This document shows positions 1-4,595 of a DNA stretch of 10,852 bases, one piece after another. Numbering within the stretch: position 1 is the stretch's first letter; the number at the start of each line of letters is the position of its first letter. The DNA is taken from NCBI GenBank assembly GCA_025929005.1, contig JAICND010000012.1, positions 1-10,852 of the forward strand, written 5' to 3'. A program made the translations under genes and the position numbers. This DNA is from Acidimicrobiia bacterium (GTDB lineage: Bacteria > Actinomycetota > Acidimicrobiia > Spongiisociales > ZC4RG35). Below the pieces are notes generated by a model. That model was given only the letters and a program-made list of their open reading frames with translations, searched no databases and had not been told where the DNA came from.

Positions 1-1436
1 ACGACGAACGCGGCGGGGCGCTCCTGCCACTTGACATGTTTGAGCCCGACCACCGTCGCTTCCGCCACCGCCGGGTGGGACATCATGGCGTTCTCGAGGT
101 CGAGAGACGAAATCCACTCGCCGCCAGACTTGATGACGTCTTTGGCCCGGTCCGTAATCCGGATGTAGCCGTCCGGGGTGATCTTGCATACATCTCCGGT
201 CCGCATCCAGCCATCTGCGAAAGTCTGAGACGACCGCGGATCCCGGTAGTACTCGGCGGCGATCCATGGACCTCTGATCAGGAGCTCGCCGAACGCTTCG
301 CCATCGTGGGGCAACTCGACACCGTTGTCGTCGACGATCTTCACTTCCAATCCCGGCACTGGGAGTCCGGCCGTCTCGAGAATGTCGAGCTTGCGATCGA
401 AGTCCCAATCGGCCATATCGGGTTTCAACAACGCGATCGAGGCTACCGGGTTCGTTTCGGTCATCCCCCACCCCTGTTGCACGAGGATCCCGCGGTTCTT
501 CCAGAACCAGTCGATCATGGCACGGGGAACCGCAGATCCTCCACAAAGAAACGCCCGTAGCGAGGAGACGTCCGCCTCGGGATGCTCGGTCAGATACTGC
601 TGGATTCCCAGCCAGACGGTGGGTACCCCGGCGGAGAAGGTCACCCTCTCTTGTCCAAAGAGTCGGACCAGTCCGGCCGGTGTGAGGTCGGGCCCCGGAT
701 ATGTCAGCTTCGCACCAACGGCTGTCGCCATCCACGGATATCCCCAGGCTGAAGCATGGAACATCGGGACCACCGGCAGCACGTTGTCGCCCGGGCCGAG
801 CTGGAAGTTGGCGAGGTTTGAAATGGTGTGCAGGTACGTCGAGCGCTGTGTGTACGCCACCCCTTTCGGGTTGCCAGTGGTGCCGGATGTGTAGCAGAGC
901 ATCATCGGCGACCTCTCGTCGAGCAGAGGCCAGGAGCTCTGAGGAGTGACACCATCGATAAGATCCTCGTAGGCGATGACGTTGGGGAGCTTTGCGTCCC
1001 CCACTGTCTCCCCCATAACCACAAACGCCTGGACCGTTTCGAGAGAAGACACGATCCTCTCGATCAGCGGGACCAGATCCGGATCGACAAACAGCGCCTT
1101 GTCCGCCGCGTGATTGATGATGTACACGAGTTGGTCGGGAAACAGACGCAGGTTGACCGTATGACAGATTCGCCCGCTGTTGGCAGTCGCCCAATAGAGC
1201 TCGTGATGTCGGCGGTTGTTCCAGGCGAACGTTGCAACTGCTTCTCCTTCGCCGACCCCGATGCGATCCTTGAGGGCCGTCGCCAGACGTCGTACCCGGC
1301 CGTCGACATCCCCATAGGTGGTTCGGGCGACGCTGCGATCGCTCTCCACGGAGACGATCTCCTGATCCGGATACAGCCTTACCGCCCGGTCGTAGAGGGT
1401 CGACAGCAAAAGGGGGAAGTCCATCATGTGTGGCAT
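1..1436 (-). CDS. fadD: Long/medium-chain fatty acyl-CoA ligase (AMP-forming), 3' end beyond window
   Basis: The product should activate a fatty acid to acyl-AMP and then acyl-CoA in the cytoplasm, for beta-oxidation or lipid synthesis. About 478 codons are visible with no stop; the family is usually about 540-550 residues, so roughly the last 60-70 residues, including the C-terminal catalytic lysine, lie left of position 1. Visible motifs of the AMP-binding (ANL) superfamily are the P-loop-like YTSGTTGNPKG (residues 182-192), GWGMTE (322-327), TGD (413-415) and DRAKDVIKSGGEW (429-441). The N-terminus MPHMMDFPLLLSTLYDRA is typical of FadD-type ligases. The ATG at 1436 has an AGGAG 8 nt upstream that overlaps the stop codon of the PH/SHOCT gene, so the two genes should be co-transcribed and translationally coupled. 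Family assignment is strong; the chain length of the substrate cannot be told. Confidence 0.93.
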   Translation of the reverse strand, partial: MPHMMDFPLLLSTLYDRAVRLYPDQEIVSVESDRSVARTTYGDVDGRVRRLATALKDRIGVGEGEAVATFAWNNRRHHELYWATANSGRICHTVNLRLFPDQLVYIINHAADKALFVDPDLVPLIERIVSSLETVQAFVVMGETVGDAKLPNVIAYEDLIDGVTPQSSWPLLDERSPMMLCYTSGTTGNPKGVAYTQRSTYLHTISNLANFQLGPGDNVLPVVPMFHASAWGYPWMATAVGAKLTYPGPDLTPAGLVRLFGQERVTFSAGVPTVWLGIQQYLTEHPEADVSSLRAFLCGGSAVPRAMIDWFWKNRGILVQQGWGMTETNPVASIALLKPDMADWDFDRKLDILETAGLPVPGLEVKIVDDNGVELPHDGEAFGELLIRGPWIAAEYYRDPRSSQTFADGWMRTGDVCKITPDGYIRITDRAKDVIKSGGEWISSLDLENAMMSHPAVAEATVVGLKHVKWQERPAAFV

Positions 1437-1444
1437 CAGCGCGA

Positions 1445-1449
1445 CTCCT
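1445..1449 (-). promoter_or_regulatory. Shine-Dalgarno of fadD overlapping the upstream stop codon
   Basis: AGGAG lies 8 nt before the fadD ATG. Its first two bases are the last two of the TAG stop of the PH/SHOCT gene. This fixes the ligase start and suggests that ribosomes finishing the first gene help start the second. Confidence 0.8.
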
Positions 1450-2065
1450 ATTGTCCCTCGTTCATGATCCTGGCCTTTTCACGACCGAACTCGTCGTCGG
1501 AGAGTTTGCCCTGGTCGTGAAGCTCGGACAGGATTCGCAGCTGTTCCGCCTTGCTGGTCCCCTGACCACCCCGCTCGAGGCCCAGCATCCTCTGTTCTCG
1601 ATTGCGGTATATCAGGGTCTGCAGTCCTTCGGGGTCGGGAATGTCGGTGTACCTGGTCTGGCCGGTCTCCCCGGCTGATTCGATTACGAGATCGCCGCTC
1701 CCAACCACACGCTCAAAGACCGTCTGTGAGAAGGAAACCGTGTTGATCATCTCGAGGGGAATTTCCTTCCCCTGTTTTGAGACGAAGCCTTGCCGGTGAA
1801 TCACACGCTCGTTGGTTATGACGTGTTGGGTGGTCAGCCAGCGGATGAACCCGCGCACAGTGAGTATCAACCAGCCCGCGGCCACAGCGGCCGGCCCGTA
1901 TTGGCGGAGCGGAGTCAAGCTTGCCGGAACGACGAATGCGAAGACGATGACCGCGACCAGGGCACCGAGCGTGATCGAAATCGGGCCGAGGATGGCCATC
2001 CAATGAGGTCGAAACTCGGTGACGACCTCTTCACCTGGGCTGAGCAAACGTGTTGGGTAGGGCAC
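1448..2065 (-). CDS. Membrane-anchored bacterial PH-domain protein with C-terminal SHOCT domain
   Basis: This is a 205-residue protein starting with GTG. After a short N-terminus (MPYPTRLLSPGEEVV, like other actinobacterial PH-domain membrane proteins that begin with a xYPxxLL motif) there are two hydrophobic segments, about residues 24-46 and 57-74. A bacterial PH (bPH_2/DUF304-like) domain follows at about 78-155, with the typical ITNERVI strand and a later GDLVIESAGETG strand. A linker leads to a C-terminal SHOCT-type helical pair, about 168-203 (LRILSELHDQGKLSDDEFGREKARI). Known members are membrane proteins of unclear function; SHOCT modules are thought to mediate oligomerisation. The gene is the first of an apparent two-gene operon with the fatty acyl-CoA ligase, which hints at a membrane or lipid role, but this is only context. 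No clear Shine-Dalgarno precedes the GTG; a TAnnnT box 6 nt upstream suggests a leaderless transcript. Confidence 0.85.
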   Translation of the reverse strand: MPYPTRLLSPGEEVVTEFRPHWMAILGPISITLGALVAVIVFAFVVPASLTPLRQYGPAAVAAGWLILTVRGFIRWLTTQHVITNERVIHRQGFVSKQGKEIPLEMINTVSFSQTVFERVVGSGDLVIESAGETGQTRYTDIPDPEGLQTLIYRNREQRMLGLERGGQGTSKAEQLRILSELHDQGKLSDDEFGREKARIMNEGQ

Positions 2066-2071
2066 CGTGCG

Positions 2072-2077
2072 AGGCTA
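2072..2077 (-). promoter_or_regulatory. Possible -10 box (TAGCCT) of the PH/SHOCT gene, leaderless start
   Basis: TAGCCT fits the actinobacterial TAnnnT pattern and ends 6 nt before the GTG, which would place the transcript start on the start codon. The helicase gene at 4596 has the same arrangement. No good -35 is seen, and TAnnnT is a weak pattern, so confidence is limited. Confidence 0.35.
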
Positions 2078-2106
2078 CCTGCCAGGCAATGGCGATGAGG
2101 CCCGCT

Positions 2107-2139
2107 GAGATCAGGTTGTGCCAGCGAGATCAGCTTGTG
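2107..2139. repeat. Two 14-bp direct repeats, 19-bp period, upstream of the PH/SHOCT gene
   Basis: GAGATCAGGTTGTG (2107-2120) and GAGATCAGCTTGTG (2126-2139) match at 13 of 14 positions. They lie 42-74 bp upstream of the GTG of the PH/SHOCT gene, where a tandem operator could sit. Function unknown. Confidence 0.45.
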
Positions 2140-2149
2140 ATGCTGAGGT

Positions 2150-2207
2150 GAACGGAGCCCGGAGGATCCTCCCCCTCGACCCCGGTCTCCTCCGGGTTGT
2201 TCCGTCC
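2150..2207 (-). other. Possible three-way-junction RNA module after RNA-B
   Basis: On the minus strand a 7-bp closing stem (GGACGGA at 2207-2201 with UCCGUUC at 2156-2150, one G-U pair) encloses two small hairpins: CCCGG/CCGGG (2196-2181) and GGAG-GAUC-CUCC (2172-2161). It may be an extension of RNA-B through its weak terminator, a leader for the PH/SHOCT gene, or chance pairing in GC-rich DNA. The rest of 2066-2215 shows only the 14-bp repeat and the putative -10 box. Confidence 0.3.
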
Positions 2208-2215
2208 AGAAATGC

Positions 2216-2542
2216 GAAAGCCCCGAGGGAGCTTCGACGAATCTCCACCCTCTCGGGGCCTCGCTGTTCCTCGGTGACAGCACCCGAAGGTACTGTCTCC
2301 GACAAACTGCGGTCTTGGTCCGAAGACCAGGTCCGCTTATCTCCGTTACCGGAGATAACCCCGGTGGCCGTTTCCGGCCTCCGAGTGTCGTTCCGGCGGC
2401 TCGACGACCCGAAGGTCCCCGGCCGTTCCTCCCTTGCGGGAGGGTCCCGGACGACTGAGCGGCCCAACTCTTGCGGGTCGATCCGCTCCCTGGTCGACAG
2501 TTTCCCGTCTGCCAGGTCGCTGTGAGGCGAACCCCTCAGCGC
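2216..2542 (-). ncRNA. RNA-B: ~327-nt structured non-coding RNA, family not recognised
   Basis: No plausible protein is encoded here, but nearly every base of the minus strand falls in a hairpin. In order: HP1 2541-2518 (CGCUG-A-GGGG, UUCG loop, A opposite A); HP2 2516-2489 (CCUGG, 2x2 internal loop, GACGG, GAAA loop); HP3 2488-2457 (GAGCGG/CCGCUC); a three-way junction closed by GUCGUCCGG with CCGG-A-ACGAC (2455-2387) enclosing CCUCCC-GCAA-GGGAGG and a GACC-UUCG-GGUC arm; HP5 2385-2360 (A opposite A, GAAA loop); HP6 2358-2337 (perfect 9-bp stem, GUAA loop); HP7 2336-2309 (UUCG loop); HP8 2302-2271 (UCGG-A, 9-bp stem, UUCG loop, A-CCGA); and a terminator-like hairpin. The loops are GNRA or C(UUCG)G only when read on this strand, which fixes the orientation. 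The 5' end is inferred from the -10 box. The architecture parallels RNA-A. I do not recognise 6S, 6C, RNase P, tmRNA, SRP RNA, group I/II intron or a riboswitch core. Confidence 0.72.
2221..2258 (-). terminator. Terminator-like 3' hairpin of RNA-B
   Basis: CCCCGAG (2258-2252) pairs with CUCGGGG (2227-2221). Inside are an unpaired AGGGU and a GGAG/CUCC helper stem with a UUC-GUC-GAA tip. The following tract CUUUCGCAUUUCU is a poor U-run, so termination may be leaky. The sequence is closely related to the RNA-A terminator. Confidence 0.55.
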
Positions 2543-2549
2543 AAGAGTG

Positions 2550-2555
2550 AATGTA
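2550..2555 (-). promoter_or_regulatory. -10 box (TACATT) of RNA-B
   Basis: TACATT lies exactly 48 nt downstream of the nearer CGCGAAAAC box, the same distance as TACTTT in the RNA-A promoter. Transcription would begin near G2542, at the foot of HP1. The -35 position (2578-2573) reads GTAGGA, unlike the consensus, which suggests a need for an activator at the upstream boxes. Confidence 0.6.
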
Positions 2556-2594
2556 GACCACCCGCCAACCCCTCCTACCCGTTTGCGCTACCTC

Positions 2595-2624
2595 GTTTTC
2601 GCGAACGGGCATCTGTTTTTCGCG
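2595..2624 (-). promoter_or_regulatory. Paired CGCGAAAA boxes upstream of RNA-B
   Basis: CGCGAAAAAC (2624-2615) and CGCGAAAAC (2603-2595) are direct repeats 21 bp apart, two helical turns, so a bound protein would face the same side of DNA. They lie at about -82 to -75 and -61 to -53 relative to the inferred start. The same pair occurs upstream of RNA-A at identical distances. The binding factor is unknown. Confidence 0.65.
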
Positions 2625-2646
2625 AGTAGGAAAGGTCCCGGAAAGG

Positions 2647-2794
2647 GAAAACCCCGAGAGAGCTGCGACCGAAGTCGTACCCTCTCGGGGTTCCTCGCCA
2701 TCCGAACTCCGCTCCCGAAGGCTCGGTCTTCCGATGGCTTGCCGGACTGCCTCTCGACCTTCCGGCGCCTGTTCGGAGTCACCTCCGATCAGGC
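2647..2794 (-). ncRNA. RNA-A: ~148-nt structured non-coding RNA, paralogue of RNA-B
   Basis: On the minus strand four consecutive hairpins fill the transcript. HP1 (2794-2767) is GCCUG/CAGGC, an A-A mismatch, a 6-bp stem and a GUGA loop. HP2 (2766-2741) is GCCGGA/UCCGGC, a symmetric AG/AG internal loop, GUC/GGC and a GAGA loop. HP3 (2738-2697) is GCCAUC/GAUGGC with stacked GA/AG and AG/AG internal loops and a UUCG tip. The terminator hairpin is 2690-2652, followed by UUUU. HP1 and HP2 match RNA-B HP1 and HP2 in shape while differing in sequence, which is the pattern of compensatory change. A consensus-like promoter and boxes precede it. It ends before RNA-B starts and no coding gene follows directly, so it is better read as an independent small RNA than as a riboswitch leader. 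Family not recognised; orientation and independent nature are inferred. Confidence 0.75.
2648..2690 (-). terminator. Intrinsic terminator of RNA-A
   Basis: A 9-bp stem CCCCGAGAG/CUCUCGGGG (2690-2682 with 2660-2652) encloses an internal loop and a CGAC-UUCG-GUCG tip. UUUU and a second U-run (UUUCCCUUU context) follow. This is a convincing Rho-independent terminator on the minus strand. Confidence 0.82.
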
Positions 2795-2801
2795 AGGGGG
2801 G

Positions 2802-2830
2802 AAAGTAAATGAGGAGTAACCATCCGTCAA
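2802..2830 (-). promoter_or_regulatory. Promoter of RNA-A (TTGACG, 17 bp, TACTTT)
   Basis: The -35 TTGACG (2830-2825) and -10 TACTTT (2807-2802) are separated by 17 bp, a good housekeeping-sigma layout. Transcription would start near G2794, the first base of HP1. Confidence 0.72.
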
Positions 2831-2846
2831 GCTGGCGGACTACATG

Positions 2847-2876
2847 GTTTTCGCGATGGCTCGATTTGTTTTCGCG
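2847..2876 (-). promoter_or_regulatory. Paired CGCGAAAAC boxes upstream of RNA-A
   Basis: CGCGAAAAC occurs at 2876-2868 and 2855-2847, 21 bp apart, with the nearer box starting 48 nt before the -10. This is the same geometry as at RNA-B. The boxes also sit about 63 and 84 bp upstream of the inferred start of the divergent nuclease gene, so one factor could in principle serve both directions. Confidence 0.65.
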
Positions 2877-2896
2877 GCCGTCGCGGAACCGGAGAA

Positions 2897-2927
2897 TTGC
2901 AAATCTGTCATTCTGAACTCGTATAGT
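2897..2927 (+). promoter_or_regulatory. Leaderless promoter of the RecB-like nuclease gene
   Basis: TATAGT (2922-2927), five of six to the -10 consensus, ends 7 nt before the ATG at 2935, so transcription should begin at or next to the start codon. A possible -35, TTGCAA (2897-2902), is 19 bp upstream, slightly long. No Shine-Dalgarno could exist in such a transcript, and none is seen. Confidence 0.65.
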
Positions 2928-2934
2928 CCTCTTC

Positions 2935-3714
2935 ATGGCGTTGGAGACTCTGTCACCGAGTAGGGCGGGTGACTTCAAGGCTTGTCCTCAACTCTTCAGG
3001 TTCAGGGCGATAGATCGCCTCCCCGAACCCACCACGGTCTATCAGGCGCGCGGCACCACCGCTCACCTCGCTTTGCAAAGGTTGTATGACCTGACGCCGG
3101 CTGAACGCACACCCGAACGCCTCTATGACCTCTTCCGGGAAGCGTGGAGCGAGCTGCGAGGGACCGAAGAGTTCGCCGAGTTGTTCGGATCGGTGGAAGA
3201 AGAGCGGGAGTGGGGGCTCGAGAGCCTGGCTCTTCTCGCCAACTACCTGCTGATCGAAGACCCGTCCCTCGTCGAGCCCCTCGAGCGTGAGCTCGACATG
3301 CTCGAGGCCATCGACGATGACATCGTTATTCGGGGCATCCTCGACCGGATCGATCGCCTTCCCGACGGGCGTTTGATCATCACCGACTATAAGACCGGCA
3401 AGGCGCCACCCGAGCCTTATGCACTGCCAGCCTTCTTCGCCTTGAAGATCTACGCCCTTTTGATCAGACGTCGGCTTGGGGAGACTCCTGCCGAGGTGAG
3501 ACTGATCTATCTCAACGGCCCGACGGTTTACCGGATCCCCATCGAAGCGAGCCAGCTCGATGCCATGGAACGGCAACTGCGAGCCCTTTGGAACCGGATC
3601 AACCGCTCTTTGGAGCAGAACTACTTCCCCCCTCGACCAAGTCGCCTCTGTGACTATTGCTCGTTTCGCGACCGTTGCCCGGCGTGGGCCACCGTCGAGG
3701 TGATGGCCGGCTAA
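2935..3714 (+). CDS. Stand-alone RecB-family PD-(D/E)XK nuclease with Fe-S cluster
   Basis: This 259-residue protein resembles the actinobacterial RecB-family exonucleases such as mycobacterial Rv2119. The N-terminal LSPSRAGDFKACPQLFRFRAIDRLPEP segment is characteristic. Expected catalytic residues are present: H44 in GTTAHLALQRL, D137 in GILDRID, then D151 and K153 in the DYK core. C17 plus C239, C242 and C248 form the Cys and C-x2-C-x5-C set that binds a 4Fe-4S cluster in AddB/Cas4-like nucleases. The QxxxY motif of RecB nucleases reads ALKIY (169-173), with Ala in place of Gln, which is unusual. The protein probably cuts single-stranded DNA ends; its cellular role is not settled. The ATG at 2935 directly follows a -10 box (leaderless), and the gene is divergent from RNA-A. 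A small GGGG/CCCC hairpin (3720-3732) follows the stop, without a U-tract. Confidence 0.88.
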   Translation: MALETLSPSRAGDFKACPQLFRFRAIDRLPEPTTVYQARGTTAHLALQRLYDLTPAERTPERLYDLFREAWSELRGTEEFAELFGSVEEEREWGLESLALLANYLLIEDPSLVEPLERELDMLEAIDDDIVIRGILDRIDRLPDGRLIITDYKTGKAPPEPYALPAFFALKIYALLIRRRLGETPAEVRLIYLNGPTVYRIPIEASQLDAMERQLRALWNRINRSLEQNYFPPRPSRLCDYCSFRDRCPAWATVEVMAG

Positions 3715-3797
3715 CAGCTGGGGAGAAACCCCTATTCAGTCACTCTCCGTGGTGCCGATACCTGTTGGCGGGTTGGACTCAGCACCAGGAGGAGTGA

Positions 3798-4559
3798 GTG
3801 AGGAGAGCGCTGGCATTGGCGATTGCGGCTACCGGATGGGTCGCTGCGATCCAACTGGTAAGCGGCACTGTGGCCCCACCACCCGAATTCGAGGTGCAGG
3901 GACTAGTCAGCGAGTTCGAGACCGAATTCGTCGATTCCAATCGGACGGACAAGTCACCGTCGGCGTTCGCCACCGACGAACCGGCGACCACCACGACCAC
4001 GCTCGCGGTCGAGACCACGACCACCACGGCTGCGCCGACCACCACCACGGCCCCTACCACCACCACGGCACCCGCCACCACCACCACCAGGCCCAAGCCT
4101 GCACCCACGACAACCACGGCAGCGCCGGCCCCGACTACGACCGCGGCACCCACGACAACGGCGCCTCCGGCCACGACGACTACGGCACCACCGGCCGGCA
4201 ACTTCTCACCGGGCGCCGAGTCCGATTTCATCTCCCGGATCAACAATCTTCGGGCACAACAGGGGCTGGCCCAGCTCTCCGTCAACTCGAGCCTCACGAA
4301 CTACGCCCGCAACTGGTCTCAGGAGATGGCGACCAGCGGGAATTTCAGACACAGCAACATCGGGTCGCTGCTCGGTCCGTGGTCGATTGTCGGTGAGAAC
4401 ATCGGCAAGGGCGGTTCGGTGGGTTCGATCTTCAACGCGCTGGTGGCCAGTTCCCCCCACTACGCCAACATGGTCGATACCCGCTTTACCCACATAGGGG
4501 TCGGGGTCTGGGTCGACGGCGACGGTGTGATCTGGACCACACACGTGTTTGGGGGCTAA
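3798..4559 (+). CDS. Secreted or membrane-anchored CAP/SCP-domain protein with Thr-rich linker
   Basis: The 253-residue protein starts at GTG 3798, preceded by AGGAGG (3787-3792) with 5-nt spacing. An N-terminal hydrophobic segment (about residues 4-22, after two arginines) should act as a signal peptide or anchor. A variable region and a Thr/Ala/Pro-rich linker (about 62-132) follow, then a CAP (SCP/PR-1/YkwD-like) domain from about 136 to the end. CAP hallmarks are INNLRAQQGLAQLSVNSSLTNYARNWSQEM, H185, GENI with E200, SPHYANMV with H221, and a final WTTHVFGG strand. Bacterial CAP proteins are extracellular and mostly of unknown activity; the linker would let the domain reach through the cell wall. 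The gene lies between two DNA-repair genes with no obvious functional tie, and is 36 nt from the following helicase gene. Confidence 0.9.
   Translation: MRRALALAIAATGWVAAIQLVSGTVAPPPEFEVQGLVSEFETEFVDSNRTDKSPSAFATDEPATTTTTLAVETTTTTAAPTTTTAPTTTTAPATTTTRPKPAPTTTTAAPAPTTTAAPTTTAPPATTTTAPPAGNFSPGAESDFISRINNLRAQQGLAQLSVNSSLTNYARNWSQEMATSGNFRHSNIGSLLGPWSIVGENIGKGGSVGSIFNALVASSPHYANMVDTRFTHIGVGVWVDGDGVIWTTHVFGG
3981..4194 (+). repeat. Degenerate ACC/ACG triplet repeat coding a Thr-rich linker
   Basis: The DNA is an irregular array of ACC, ACG, GCG and CCG codons encoding TTTT, TTTTAP and TTTAAP blocks. It explains long artificial open frames in the other frames here (His-rich on plus, Val-rich on minus). 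Such tracts vary in length between strains through slippage. Confidence 0.85.
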
Positions 4560-4583
4560 CGCCCTTCTGTCACACCCCGGTGA

Positions 4584-4589
4584 TACCTT
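4584..4589 (+). promoter_or_regulatory. Possible -10 box (TACCTT) of the adnA-like gene
   Basis: TACCTT fits TAnnnT and ends 6 nt before the GTG at 4596; no Shine-Dalgarno precedes the GTG. This suggests a leaderless transcript with its own promoter in the 36-nt gap after the CAP gene. No clear -35 is seen. Confidence 0.4.
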
Positions 4590-4595
4590 GACCGG

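Noticed and set aside
36..1520. Several plus-strand open frames over the left end
   Set aside because: They are antisense shadows of the fatty acyl-CoA ligase, whose minus-strand frame is open throughout with all family motifs.
2118..2525. 135-codon plus-strand open frame in the gap
   Set aside because: No recognisable domain or Shine-Dalgarno. It is antisense to the dense hairpins of RNA-B, and its composition is that of GC-rich non-coding sequence.
2216..2542. RNA-B as RNase P RNA, tmRNA, group I or group II intron
   Set aside because: The conserved cores I know for these (for example the RNase P P4 region, the tmRNA tRNA-like end, intron domain V) are not seen.
2641..2794. RNA-A as a riboswitch leader
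   Set aside because: No coding gene follows its terminator; the next element is the RNA-B promoter. I could not match a c-di-AMP, c-di-GMP, cobalamin or SAM riboswitch core.
2595..2876. CRISPR-like reading of the four CGCGAAAA boxes
   Set aside because: Only 8-9 bp, in two pairs 252 bp apart, with no regular 30-40 bp spacers. Promoter boxes fit better.
2881..2934. LexA/SOS box before the nuclease gene
   Set aside because: No CGAAC-N4-GTTCG-like palindrome is present in 2800-2934.
2346..2978. 210-codon minus-strand open frame covering RNA-A and part of RNA-B
   Set aside because: It would run through an intrinsic terminator and two promoters and starts inside the nuclease gene. The protein is low-complexity charged sequence without a family; RNA structure explains the region better.
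3720..3732. GGGG-AGAAA-CCCC hairpin after the nuclease stop as a terminator
   Set aside because: The stem is only 4 bp and lacks a U-run; too weak to call.
3749..4396. His/Gly/Asp-rich 215-codon plus frame and Val-rich minus frame (3779-4297)
   Set aside because: Both are shadows created by the ACC/ACG repeat that encodes the Thr-rich linker of the CAP protein.
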